Origin: Pleurodeles waltl
Taxonomy: Eukaryota > Chordata > Amphibia > Caudata > Salamandridae
Direction: 5' to 3'
DNA length: 64,000 bases
NCBI RefSeq assembly: GCF_031143425.1
Contig: NC_090445.1
Location: 1,193,904,691-1,193,968,690 of the forward strand
Positions within the stretch are counted from its first letter, which is position 1. Every line of letters starts with the position of its first letter. The notes beneath the pieces are model-generated. The model ran no database searches, was not told the origin of the DNA, and worked only from the letters and a program-made list of their open reading frames with translations. The position numbers were made by a program, and so were the translations under genes. Shown piece by piece: positions 10,737-22,016 of this stretch.

Positions 10737-11098
10737 GGGCTATTCTAGCACAGCTAAATGAGGATGGCCTAGACCAACCAGTAGTCTTTATTAGCAGAGG
10801 ACTATTACCACGGGAACAGGTGGAGTGCTATTGAGAGAGAAGCATTTGTTGTGGTCTGGGCACTGAAGAAGCTGAGACAATACCTGTTTGGGACTCACTT
10901 CCGGGTTCAGACAGACCACAGGCCCCTCAGATGGCTCATGCAGATGAGGGACGAGAATCCTAAACTCTTGAGGTGGTCCATTTCCCTACAGGAGATGGAC
11001 TTTATGGTGGAGCATCACCCGGGGATTGACCACGCCAACTCTGATGGTCTCTCCAGATACTTCCGCCTTAGCAATGAGAGCTCCCAGGAGGTTGGGTA
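10679..11098 (+). pseudogene. Gmr1-like RNase H, fused after integrase
   Basis: Ty3-type RNase H. It starts near VQTDASEHGIGAIL (first Asp, about 10710), then VVFISRG. After a frameshift at about 10830, REAFVVVWALKKLRQYL is followed by QTDHRPLRWL and a terminal HHPGIDHANSDGLSR block, ending with a TAG at 11096-11098. No reverse transcriptase palm, fingers or thumb sequence lies upstream: the integrase C-terminus ends within about 10 bases of this domain. That indicates an internal deletion of about one domain. Confidence 0.8.
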
Positions 11099-11117
11099 GC
11101 TCTCCCCACTTTCAGCT

Positions 11118-11124
11118 GGGGGGG
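11118..11124 (+). other. Polypurine tract (G run)
   Basis: GGGGGGG four bases before the TG start of the 3' LTR. It is the usual position for the plus-strand primer. Confidence 0.55.
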
Positions 11125-11128
11125 TACA

Positions 11129-13313
11129 TGTTAGACCTGCAAGCCTTTGGGTGGTCACCCCTAACTTTTTGCCTGCCCCCTCCACTTTTTGGATACTGTT
11201 TTTGCTGGTTTTAGGACTCTGCGCACGTTACCACTGCTAACCACTGCTAAACTGCACATGCTCTCTCCCTTTAAACATGATGACATTGGATCATACCCAA
11301 TTGGATTATTTAATTTACTTATAAGTCCTTAGTAAAGTGCACTATATGTGCCCAGGGCATGTAGATTAAATGCTACTAGTGGGCCTGCAGCACTGATTGT
11401 GCCACCCACTTAAGTAGCCCTTTAACCATGTCTCAGGCCTGCCATTGCAAGGCCTGTGTGTAGTTTCACTGCCAATTCAACTTGGCATTTAAAAATACTT
11501 GCTAAGCCTAAAACCCCCCCTTTTTCTACATATACGTCACCCTTAAGGTAGGCCCTAGGTAACACATAGGGCAGGATGCTGTTTAGACAAAAAGGCATTA
11601 CATGTACCTGTGTAGTTTACATGTCCTGGTAGCGTAAAACTCCGAAATTTGTTTTTGCACGGCTGTGAGGCCTGCTCCTTTTATAGGCTAATATTAGGGC
11701 TACCCTCATATACTGTTTGAGTGCTAGCTGCTGATCTGAAAGTAGTAGAAAGGTCATATTTAGTATGGCCAGAATGGTAATACAAAATCCTGCTGACTGG
11801 TGAAGTTGGATTTGATATTACTATTTTAGAAATGCCACTTTTGGAAAGTGAGCATTTCTCTGCACTTAAATCCTTCTGTGCCTTACAATCCACATCTGGC
11901 TAGGTTCAGTTGACAGCTCCCTTGTGCATTCACTCAGACAAACCCCAAATACAGGATGCTAAGCCTCACTTGCAAACATCTGCATTTTGAATGGGTCTTC
12001 CTGGGCTGGGAAGGTGGAGGGCCTGATACTTACATGTCAAAGGATAGTAGCCTGCCCTCACACAAAGGACTGCCACACCCCCTACTGGGACCCTGGCAGA
12101 CAGGATTGAACTGAAAGGGGACCTTAAGCACTTCTAAGCCACTCTTTGAAGTCTCCCCCACTTCAAAGGTACATTTGGGTATTGAAACAGGGCCTCTGCC
12201 CCTACCAACTCAGACACTTCCTGGTGAAGAGAACCAGAACCTGCAACCTGCCTAGAAGAACTGCCTGTCAGCCCAAAGGACTCACCTGACTGCTTTCTGT
12301 GAAGGACTGCTGCCTTGCTGTTGCCATACTGCCTTGCTGCTCTCTGGCTGTGCTGAGAAGTGTTCTCCAAAGGCTAGGAAACAGCTTGCCTCCTGTTCCC
12401 TGAAGTCTCAGGACCAAAAAGATTTCATTCCTGCAAGAAGAACTCTCCGTGCAGGGGAAATCAACACACAGCGTGCATCGCAGTGATAATTTCACTGCAC
12501 TCCGAGCCGGAATGACACAGTCCGACTTCACAAGGAGAAGATCGACGCAGCACCCGCATAGCGACCAGAAATTCGACACACGGCCCACTGGATCGATGCA
12601 AAGCTGAGCCGGAACGGCACAGCCTGACTTCCTGAGAGGAATCGACGCTGCGCCTGCAGTGTGGTAGAAATTTCCACGCATTGCCTAATGGATCGACGCA
12701 GCCCCTGTGACTTCGTCCTGCCAGCGCCAGATTTTAACGCATCATCCCTGGGGCTTCCGAAAACCCTGCAACCCGAAGAGGATCCAAGACCAAGCGCCGG
12801 AAATCGACGCAAAGCCTTCCCTGAGTGAAAAATAAACAACGCATCGACGTGTGTGGCCTGAGAAATCGACGCACACCTCCCTGTTGTCCACACATCTCTT
12901 CCTCTGCGGTTCCTTGTGGAGATTTTGAACACAAACCAGGTACTTTGTGCTTGCAAGAGACATTTGTTGCTTTTCAGAGACTGAAGACACTTTCTATCAT
13001 TTCTACAGTGATATTTTCAACATATACTTATTGCATCTTAATCATTTTGAACTGCATTTATCCAGATACATATTATATATTTTTCTAAACACTGTGTGGT
13101 GTATATTTGTGGTTACTACTGTGTTATTGCATGATTTATTGCACAAATACTTTACACATTGCCTTCTAAGTTAAGCCTGACTGCTCAGTGCCAAGCTACC
13201 AGAGGGTGGGCACAGGATAATTTGGACTGTTTGTGACTTACCCTGACTAGAGTGAGGGTCCTTGCTTGGACAGGGGGTAATCTGACTGCCAACCAAAGAC
13301 CCCATTTCTAACA
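11129..13313 (+). repeat. 3' LTR of Gmr1-like element
   Basis: 2185 bp, TGTTAGACCTG to TTTCTAACA. It matches 3825-6159 with scattered substitutions and small indels, and lacks the foldback element. It is followed by the TTAAT duplication at 13314-13318. The same LTR family is also seen as a fragment at 21686-22016. Confidence 0.85.
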
Positions 13314-14196
13314 TTAATCTGCCTATTTCAACACTTCAATTCACATCCTGCTTGAAACACATTCCAGTGGGCAGATATGAAAGGCTGGGAGAGTTGTGGG
13401 AGCTTCCCTTTTCGTACAAATCTTTCAATGGTATGAAAGAGATCTACTGTAGCGGCAGTGTATGCAAGACTTCTGTGAGCCATTCGATGGTTTGTAAGCA
13501 GCTGTCCTTGCACGGGGTGTGTAACACTTCGGATGCGGACTTAGCTTGCTATTTAAAGGGAGTTCCAGCCCGTTGATTAGACCTGTATTCCAAGTGCTCT
13601 CAAATGGGAGCTATGTGCTCCTTAACAGTGAGATCTGTTGTGGAATGTGAGCCGGAATAGCTTATGTCCTTTTGGTCTCCCAAATTGTCACAAGTTGCGG
13701 GGATGTCCTTTTTACTCCTACACAACAGAGGAAAGTAGCAGATATTTGGCCTCATATTGCTACTTCAAATGTGAATTTTGACAAGTTGAGTAGACAAGTT
13801 TTTATTGTTTCAAAAACATGTGGCGCTTACATCTGCACGCAAGATCTATGCACTTCAAGTTGTGAGGTAATCTGTAGAAATACAGTCCCTTTTAAGTGCA
13901 AACTTTCCGAGTCACTTTGGTGAATTTGTGGGCTGAATATTTAACGCATCCAGTACTACTGGGATTGTGCATTTCTATAAGGCTGTTGATTCTGGTTTCA
14001 TTCACACCTTTTCCTCTATATTTGGCTTGATACCTTCAACCAGACACTCAATATTTTCAAGTATTTTCTGTGGATTTCCAATTACTTTGGCTATAATAGG
14101 TGGCATCTTGCTGTTGCTATCTTTTCTTCGCAATGGCTGTCCCTTCACAACAAGGAGGACTGAAAGAGCTTTCACCAGCGCAAGTGTGTCATGAAC
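13314..14196 (+). pseudogene. env: ERV env C-terminal part (after insertion)
   Basis: This continues the env of the foamy-like ERV. The first block (to 13576) is a cysteine-containing ectodomain stretch in the same frame as the block before 3824. Further open blocks lie at 13672-13923 (cysteine pairs) and 13967-14194. The last includes a strong membrane anchor at about 14074-14130 (LAIIGGILLLLSFL), followed by a short polar tail with Arg residues. This fits the transmembrane subunit of a retroviral envelope. Stops at about 13576, 13660 and 13920 make it inactive. Confidence 0.6.
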
Positions 14197-14600
14197 GCAC
14201 GATGCAGTATTTCGGAGCACCTCTCTTGCAATAACTGGAGTGCGACTGGTTTCTGTCATTCAGACCGGTTTTGGATTGTGTGCACCCCGTGTTTCAGTGC
14301 CTTTGGTGCCTTTTCGAATGTGCACTGAAAGTTTGTCTTTCTATGCAACACTTACTTTCATTGGACGCTGATCTGTTGATGTTCTCGCTAAGGGAAGCTG
14401 TTTATGAGTTGCCCTTCCTGGATCATGCAGCTCTAAACTCAACATTGGGCACACCTCGGAATTCTGCTGCCTCAGCTGGAGCTCAGGCTTTGGAACATGA
14501 GTGCTTCTTGGTTTTCCTTGGCAATGATTTGGCTACCTTACCACCTGCCCAAGTGAAACATTTCCTGGCTTCAGTTGTCCCGGATGTAATTGGCGATTAA
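14133..14600 (+). pseudogene. Possible ERV accessory reading frame after env
   Basis: An ATG at 14133 overlaps the env end in another frame and is open to a TAA at 14232. After a frame change, 14271-14600 is open for 109 codons. Both pieces carry a P-A-Q-V motif (SPAQVC; PPAQVK). Foamy viruses carry accessory genes between env and the 3' LTR, and this is that position. I do not recognise the protein and see no zinc or nuclear-localisation motif. It could be chance openness. Confidence 0.35.
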
Positions 14601-14609
14601 AAAAATTAC

Positions 14610-15797
14610 TCTGATTTTAAATTTGGTTTTATTAGTGCCATTGCTGACATTTTAATATTCAACATGCTCGAGCGTCTTTTAACTTGTCATTATTGACGTT
14701 AATGTTATTGACATTTATGAATAGATTTTTGTCACTTTTTTGTTTGTTTTAAGCTTTAACCACCTTTGAACAGGCAAGGGGATGGTATTATATAGCTATT
14801 TTATCCATGTCTTAGGCACGTTATTTTAGAAACTAGGCCTGCCATTGTGCACTTTAGCCCAGTTACATTTTATTCAACTTCGTTTTATTTTTCTAGCATT
14901 GGCCACATTTGCGATGTCGTTTTATTTTCTTTATCTAGTTGTTCTTTCGCTGAGGAAAGCAGTGCGTTTCCACCAGTACATTCTTTTCACTTTGTGCTTT
15001 CCTCAAGGCTTCAGCCAGATAGAGTAGTACACTGTGTCTCCAACATTCACAGAAACATACACATCCTTACGTTCGGACATTTTCTCAGAACATTATCTAT
15101 TTTTTAATAAAAATGCTTCTCTGTTCCATACATGTTAGAGGGGGATTCCAGCCAGATGACCACGACTGCATGCGGATTACCTTCACTACAGCTGCCTGCT
15201 TAGACTACCAGATCCCTGGCCTACTTGGGGATGGGGTCTTTCTAGACAACAGGCTTCCTTGCTCAGGTATGGGGGACGATGTCTTCCCAGGGGGAAACCT
15301 GAAGGGCAGATTAGGGTTTATCATACTGTGCTCTAACATAGCTTAGGTCGGAACCACATATATTACGCATAGTGACAATATGGTGGGAATGTGCTTGTGT
15401 TTCACTCTTCTTGTCACAGTTTTCCCTCTAGCTTGTTTTATCATCCTAGTTATTGCAATTCATGCCATTTTTCTAAGATGCAGTTAATTCAATAAACCTT
15501 ATTGAACCATTCTCTGCTTCTGTTTTTCTTTGCATATGTGAGACTAATGTAACTGAGAGAAAAGGAGATCTGATCGACCACAATTCCCCTGAGGAGTCAT
15601 TTCTGTCATGCACCAGGTAGCCACAATCATCCCTGCTCTTAGGCAGAGATGAGGCACTGCTAGTTAGCCAGAATACCCAGATTAGACCGACAGATGTCAC
15701 ATGGTGTGGGATTGGAGTCAGTTTGCCCACAATTCAGGTGATTCTGCCGCCCAAATCCAGTAGCCTCATTAGGATAAAGAGAGCATACTCGACAACA
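14610..15797 (+). repeat. Probable 3' LTR of foamy-like ERV
   Basis: Two blocks recur in the second ERV: 14815-15120 matches 53190-53510, and 15373-15797 matches 55380-55744. In this copy they are adjacent and in order, as expected for a single LTR. AATAAA lies at about 15107 and again at about 15490. The end at ...GACAACA (15797) is set by the end of similarity with 55744. The left border is uncertain. A weak TATA-like TATATAG is at about 14789. Confidence 0.55.
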
Positions 15798-16237
15798 GCA
15801 GCCAAAATAAATTGCTGTAGTCAGGTATGCCGCTCATAAGTCTGGAAAAGATAACCGCAGGCTTTGAAACAAATATGCAGACCAGGTGGTTAGCTATTGT
15901 GCACTTGAAAATTAAGCTCTGAGATCCAATAAACAGATTACGGATCAAGGAAGTGAACACAATCAATTAAATGAAATTTTTGTGAAAGGTACAGACAGTG
16001 TAACCTGTTTCTTGTTGAATCCAATTAGATTTTCTGTGAGTGAACTGAAGGATCTCCAGGAAGAAACCAAGAGGATGAGGAAAAAAACTAGTCAATGGGC
16101 TACACAAATTTATCAGGATATTTACATCACTCTTAAATATAAATATGTTTTGCCTAACATTTGTTGAATTGCATATCTAAGTATTTACATAATCAGTCAC
16201 ATGCAGTGAGAGATGCTATGACAAGCACATGTAATAA
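15798..16237. other. Unassigned sequence
   Basis: No confident feature. Part of it may be a decayed upstream portion of the integrase fragment that begins at 16238, but no motif supports this. Confidence 0.4.
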
Positions 16238-16740
16238 ATGCTGATCAAATTTCAAGTTCGGAAGTGTTGCAGAGGATTTCAAGCAAGTTTCATTGAGATG
16301 CCAGTTTACAGTGGCCTAAAGTACAATCTTGTGATTGTCTGCTTCTTCTCTAAATGGGTTGAGACTTACCCCAGTTGGAGATTGGACAGCTTGAGAGTTG
16401 CCAAACTCTTGTTGAGGGAATGAATACCCCAATTCAACATGCTGACCTATATTGACACAGATTGTGGCTCCCATCCTCAATCTGGAATAGTTGAGAAAAT
16501 GATTGGACCAATAAAAACAAGCTAGCCAAAGTGTGTGCATCAACCCCCACTGAAATAACCAAATGTTCTTCCTCTTATCCTAATGAGTATTAGATGTACC
16601 ACAGCCAAAAACATTGGTGTCTCGCCCACGAAGTGCTAATAGGCAAACCAATGAGATTGGCCTATACTCCTTCAGTTACACTTATGGGAACAGCTGAGCT
16701 CTTGAATCACGTGATTTCATTTTAAACATAAAATCTAAAT
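16238..16740 (+). pseudogene. pol: Class I-like ERV integrase fragment
   Basis: Integrase core remnant. IEMPVYSG and LVIVCFFSKWVETYP form the strand after the first catalytic position. IDTDCGSH at about 16450 carries the second Asp. HPQSGIVEKMIG at about 16475 carries the Glu, with the sequence between them deleted. LPLILMSIRCTTA and a GVSPTK block follow to about 16640, as in gamma/epsilon-type integrases. The same segment recurs, more completely, at 23170-24000. Stops and an internal deletion show decay. Just to its right the orientation of ERV sequence flips. Confidence 0.7.
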
Positions 16741-16764
16741 CTTGGGTTTCAATTGTGAAACCAT

Positions 16765-17050
16765 CCGGTTCATCTTGCAGTGCGCGTGTCCCTGCCCACT
16801 AAATTGCCAGAATTTGAATCACACAATAGGAACTTAAAGTTATTTTCCATTGATCTTATTTTAACAGGGACATCTGCGATAACATGGTTAATAATCTGTT
16901 TATTGCTGATACCTACAACACGGCTGTCTCTTCCTGCGAAGGTAAGTTTGGAACCTCCATAGAACAAACTGTACAACAAGTAGCCTCCATATCTATCAAG
17001 GACAAATGGGGTGGCCATTGACTTCATTATCAATATATGGGCCACTTTGG
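16765..17050 (-). pseudogene. pro: Class I-like ERV protease (minus strand)
   Basis: Read right to left, 17045-16773 gives a retropepsin-like domain. The active-site region reads FVLDRYGG, where DTG(G) is expected. A flap-like RVVGISNK follows, then a C-terminal NLVGRDT motif that matches the conserved GRD of retroviral proteases. The altered catalytic triad would abolish activity. It follows a gag-like region on the same strand (17327-18240), consistent with gag-pro order. Confidence 0.65.
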
Positions 17051-17326
17051 TCTATATCCAGGACTGCTCCAAGTAAATAATCTCCTCCCACCTCAGGCAC
17101 CGTGATTGAGAATTCTTTTCTGGAGAAAAATTAGGAAGATCATTGCTCAGAATCTATGGATTTTGTTGGTACCATCAATAATATGACATTTTGATTTTCA
17201 TATTTTGCAGCAGCAACTGTCCTAGACTCTGCATAGTATGTACAGGAACTGGATGGGCTGTGGCTCATTACTGTGTCTGCACCTGATTTGCATTCCACTG
17301 CATCTGGGAACAAAATAATTCTGCAT

Positions 17327-18240
17327 TCAATCTGGATTTTGCCTACATTCCCACTTCCAACAGCAAATTTTACCTAAAAAATGACAAGCAGTGCTCTTCT
17401 TTAGCATATAGATAATTGCATTCATTCCAAAATTATTCACAGCACCTCTTCCACTGCCTTGCATTGGCACCATTCCATTTCCAATCTTTACCCCATCACA
17501 TGCCAACACATTCATTCCAGCATTGCCATATGGCACACAACCCCAATCAGAACCCATCAACTGATTTGTTCCATTCCTCTGAAATTGCTTTTTCTGGGCA
17601 TTCATCAGCTTTGCCTTGATTTGTTTTCTGCTTCGCATCAAACCAATCATTATTGTACTTGGCATACTTCAGGATTTCATTCATACTCTTAGGCCCAACT
17701 ATATGGGGATTTGGCTCAGGGTAGCACAGCAAGTCACCTTGATGCTCTGCCCTGCATCAAAGTGAAAGGGCAGAACTCTGAAGCACCGATAGCCCCCCCT
17801 TTCTTCCCTGCCACTGAAATCTTCTATTTATTAGTAACCTATTTCTTCCACTTTTCTTTGTTTTTCTTAAAATCCCTCCAGCCCCTTGCCTTTTTTAACT
17901 AGATCTTCAACATGAGCTCTCATGTTTATTAAAATTATTTCTTTTACTTTGTCATTAGACAAATTCATTTTGAAATTTCTTCTCACATTTTTCATTTTAC
18001 TGATGTCAACCTCACATTTGTCAGCCGATTCTCCAAGCTTATCATGTACCTCATTTGCACATCTGGCTGTTTCTTTGATCAAGTATCTCATTTCACCCAC
18101 ATTGTATGGCAATAATCTGTTCATAGCATTTGTTTCCTGTCGAATTTCCACAAATTCAATTTTTAAAAGCCCAATGTTAATATCCCTCTCTTTGGGAGAT
18201 TTTTCAATAGCAGCAGTAGTAACAGATTTGTAATTTGAGA
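17327..18240 (-). pseudogene. gag: Class I-like ERV gag, capsid to nucleocapsid (minus strand)
   Basis: Read right to left, 18151-17867 gives a helical segment (VEDLVKKGKGLEGF end). 17732-17547 gives a capsid-like stretch with KYAKYNNDWFDAKQK. 17665-17327 ends with a decayed zinc knuckle (CHFLGKICCWKWEC, with two metal ligands substituted). It lies upstream of the protease on the same strand. Similarity is by domain order and the knuckle; I could not assign the genus. Frames change several times. Confidence 0.55.
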
Positions 18241-19990
18241 CTGCAGAAACAATTGTATCTCTGCTATAACTTGGTCATACTTGCAATGTATTTTCAGGTG
18301 GGGCACTCGCTGATCCACTTGAAACTGTAAGTGTAGTCATCCCTTCTGATTTTACACCTGTACCATTTCCTGCTACACCCATACCAGGTACTGTGGTATC
18401 CTGTCCCCTCTCTGAATTCTATCTGTATATGGAGGAGGTCTAGAATTCAAAAGATCATTTAAAAGTTATCCTCTTTCTTGGTTTTGTTTCTCTCTGTGTT
18501 CCTCGTCTGTTTTCTTTTTGTCTGCATTCTCTTTACCCCTTGCAAGGCAGACTGTTAATCCTTTCATTCTATTCTCCCTCCAACATTCCTCTCGTCGATC
18601 CTGCTTGTCCTCCAACCATTTTTAAATTAACCCTTGACTGTTCCTTCATTTTCTTTCTCTCCTTCTCTGTAGCCAACCAATCCCATGTACCCATGACCTT
18701 TGATCAGTCTGGGTAACACATTCCTACCTTCATTCATGGTTTGTCTCAAGATATTTAGCTTTCGAATGTTAAAGGTATCTTTCTAAGTAAAATGCAAGTC
18801 CTTGTCAGAAGATGTATATTCAGGGCATTCAGAAATCCTGGTACACATATAGGAGCCAATATCACTCATCATTTCATATCAGGTCTACATTCCGCAAGTA
18901 ATATCTTCCCCTATGTAGCAGGTACACGAGGAGCTTTAGTCTTTTTCAATACTGCCACCATACTTTTTACCCAAAATAATCAGAAAACTACACAAGCTAG
19001 CGAACAACAATCAATCTCATCATGGCTATGCCAAAGGTCAACCAATCACCATTCAGCTTTGACAGCAACCAACCAATGACAGCACAACTTTGTGGTGACG
19101 TCTCACCAATCCCAGTGCAACACTGCGGCTGACTAACCAATTGCAGGGCAGCTTGTTGGTACATGTGAAAGCAGGTGCATAACCTTTCTCAATACATGCA
19201 CTAAATAAACCAAAACAAATCTTGTCTGCTGAACCTAAATAGGAGGAAAATCAGCATGTTGGAATAGGATGAATCTCACAGACAACAAAAACAAGACTAG
19301 AACCTTTGCAGCACTTGTTATCCCTAATTCACACCAAGCAGACTTCTATCCAGCGGACTCCCCCTTTGGTTAATGTATTTACTCCAGTGCACTGAGGAGC
19401 AAAATACACCAACCTAGATTAGGCATGCAAATCTCATAAAAAGAAAACTTGTTATTTCAGAAAACCCTATCTGTGTGCATGCAGCGCATCACAAAACACA
19501 TTACTTTTCTGCAGACAAGTTAAATGACAATTTCTTGCGATATCCAAACCAAACAATAATAAAACCAACCATTTAGCCATAAATCACATCTAAGATCAGT
19601 ACAATAAAATACCAGTAATTAAAGGACCAACTCAGCCCAAAATCAACATTGCATAACCAAAAGCCTCCCACACAGTATAACAATCCATCATGAAACACAA
19701 ATTTTAACACCTAGATAACACACCAAAAGCACTCCCAATCACCAGAATAATTCCGCCTTATTCATACACACAATAAAATGTGTTCAGGAACAGAACTGCA
19801 TGTCTGAAACTCAGAAAAATCCACTAGGAAAATCCACACTGTAAAATCCACTAACAATAGGGTCTGGGCTAAAAAAGGGAAATTTAGAAACAAGAAAGGA
19901 AGTGCTTTAAACAGATAACCATTTTCTGCTACCACAATTTGTGGGTGCAGGGGAAGCCACAATTTAGACACCTCAAAATTTACCTTAACA
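18241..19990 (-). mobile_element. Probable 5' end of minus-strand ERV (leader/LTR)
   Basis: Sequence upstream (on the minus strand) of the gag remnant. Read in reverse, several ATTGG boxes (CCAAT elements) cluster at about 19020-19145, which is usual for retroviral U3 promoters. LTR borders could not be fixed because no second copy is visible. A short basic reading (MVAVLKKTKAPRVPA) at about 18963-18919 on the minus strand could be the start of matrix. Confidence 0.4.
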
Positions 19991-20034
19991 GGAAGCCCAC
20001 AATTTTGTTGAAGCGGAGAAAGTGTTAAACCTTA

Positions 20035-20146
20035 ACTTCATTATTACAATTCCCATAGGACAAAATGAGATTGTAATACGACGGACGGGAGGTCCATCAC
20101 CTTTGTGACGGAGAAACCCCATCCGCCAAACTCTAAATCAGGACCT
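20035..20146. mobile_element. Half of a Harbinger-like MITE
   Basis: ATTGTAATACGACGG followed by GTGACGGAGAAACCC and ending near CTCTAAATCAGG resembles one arm of a foldback MITE. Its words (GTGACGG, TAATACG) also occur in the complete foldback at 20331-20520. The other arm is absent. Confidence 0.45.
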
Positions 20147-20330
20147 AATTCTCAAGTAAGCAGCAAATTCAAGAGTAAAACAGACAGCATCCCTAGTAGA
20201 ACAGGAAAGTCTCTAACTTACTGCAAAAATCGAGGGTTTTTATACATTATTTCTACATATGAAATTACAAGAACTGCAGAATCACTGTGCTGTGAGCATA
20301 TGTACCATTTCAATAGCAAATCAGAACATA

Positions 20331-20520
20331 GGGGGTTATTCTAACTTTGGAGGAGGTGTTAATCCATCCCAAAAGTGACGGAAAAGTGACGGATTTACCA
20401 CCAGCCGTATTACGAGTCCATTATATCCTATGGAACTCGTAATACGGCTGGTGGTATATCCGTCACTTTACCGTCACTTTTGGGACGGATTAACACTCCT
20501 CCAAAGTTAGAATAACCCCC
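20331..20520. mobile_element. Complete foldback MITE (190 bp)
   Basis: Nearly perfect hairpin. Arms of about 93 bp start GGGGGTTATTCTAACTTTGG and end with its complement, with only a few mismatches and an AT-rich centre. The flanks are ATA on both sides (20328-20330 and 20521-20523), a 3-bp duplication. It has no coding capacity. It is Harbinger-like by duplication length and end type. Confidence 0.85.
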
Positions 20521-20523
20521 ATA

Positions 20524-21429
20524 GTCTAATAAAATGTCATACTGCTTTAGCACCTAAGCATCATCTCGCTACATTAATTATCATTCTGAGTGAAGTCATT
20601 TGAGATGTCTCCAGTGATGTCATAAAATATGTCATACAGCGTGTCATGAGTGGTGTAATATGTGAGGTAATAAGCAGTGCATGGCATTGGCGCAAGTAAA
20701 AGTTAGCTTTGCTAACTATAACTGGTGAATTTCTGTGTTTTCATTTAGTTTAACATGTTATTGTTGTCACTGACATATTCACCGAGCACAAACTTGACAA
20801 ACCTCACAAAACAATCATCTGAAATAGTGTGCAACAAGGAAAAAGGACTCATTAGCATCCAAAACGGAGGAGGGGGCATCATCCTGGAAAGGAAATAGAA
20901 GCACATAACAGACATAACATTATTGGTATGTATCAGTGAAAAAACAGTATACCACAGTTCATAATATGGTAATTACAAAATGATCATTTTAATATATCGG
21001 TGAAAACCCTTTTCACATCTTGCTAGAGTCAAATGATGTAATGCATATACAACTGTGTGAATCACTTAGCAAGAAAGATGAGGAAACAATTGTCCATGTG
21101 CGCAATTCCCCCAAATCCAGTAAAATTGAGCAGTACAGAGAAGAAATATCTGATTAATCTGCAATTATGCAAAATTGCAGAGATCATCGAACCTGATGTT
21201 CTGTTGTAGACCATTTAGGCAATGTATCACAAAGTGTAAAGGAATCTAGAGATAACTGTATAAAGGTTTGAACAATATAGCAAATATTATGAATAAACTT
21301 TTCCTAAAAAGTAATAACAGTCACCTGATAACATCAAGAAGAAGTGGGCAGTCAATATATGTACACAAAATAGGAATAGTTAATGGTACAAAAATACCTA
21401 CTAAACAATAAATAACATGCATATTAGGC
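20524..21429. other. Unassigned AT-rich sequence
   Basis: No reading frame, inverted repeat or recognised element. Confidence 0.5.
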
Positions 21430-21560
21430 GTAAACAGAACAGTTTACCCAGTGCTTAATTTATAAAAAATATAAGTGCAAGGACCCTCGTCTGGAGGCCA
21501 CTGCCACTGCCACTTGCAGCACCCATTTCCCTGCCAGCGCTGGCAATGACTGTAACAACA
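21430..21560. repeat. Short dispersed repeat (SINE-like) fragment
   Basis: AGTGCTTAATTTATAAAAAATA followed by a GC-rich CCACTGCCACTTGCAG block resembles a short repeat common in amphibian genomes. I cannot name the family from sequence alone. Confidence 0.3.
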
Positions 21561-21685
21561 CAAGTACTAAGCATCACATTCCTACAAGTGTGACTATTCT
21601 AGGCCACCCAATACAGTAAGAATGGCTTGGACCATAGGTATTAGTCCTTTTAATCTATATTGAATTACTATACAGTTGTTGTGCT

Positions 21686-22016
21686 TTTTAGACCTGAAGG
21701 CCTTAGGGTGGTCTTCCCCCAAACCTTTGCCTGGCTCCCTCCATTTTCTGACCTCGTATATGCAGGTTACAGGACTCTGTGGACTTTACCACTTCCAACC
21801 AGTGCGATAAAGGGCTTGTGCTCTCTATCCTAAATCATGGTAACACTGGCACATACTCAATTGGCATATTTGATTTACTTATAAGTCCCTAGTAAAGGGC
21901 ACTACATTTGCCCTGGGCCTGTGAATTAAATGCTCCCAGTGGGCCTGCAACACTGATTGTGGCACCCACCTGGGTAGTGCCTTAACCATGTCTCAGGCCT
22001 GTCATTGCAATGCGTG
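21686..22016 (+). repeat. LTR fragment of the Gmr1-like family
   Basis: Similar to the first ~330 bp of the LTRs at 3825 and 11129. Shared words include TTAGACCTG, TTAGGGTGGTC, TTATAAGTCCCTAGTAAAG and CAGTGGGCCTGCA/AGTGGGCCTGCA. It ends in a short GT run at about 22016. No internal element sequence follows, so it is a truncated or solo fragment of a diverged subfamily. Confidence 0.75.

Larger units (their letters stand above)
3825..13313 (+). mobile_element. Gmr1-like Ty3 LTR retrotransposon, RT-deleted
   Basis: A complete insertion bounded by two related LTRs that start TGTTAG and end TCTAACA. It is flanked by the 5-bp duplication TTAAT at 3820-3824 and 13314-13318. Internal order is primer site, gag (coiled coil, SCAN-like domain, zinc knuckle), aspartic protease, integrase, RNase H, polypurine tract. 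Integrase before RNase H is the unusual pol order of the Gmr1 group of Ty3-type elements. No reverse transcriptase sequence exists between the integrase end (about 10670) and RNase H (about 10680), so this is an internally deleted copy. Numerous stops and frameshifts show it is inactive. It disrupts env of the foamy-like ERV. Confidence 0.85.
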
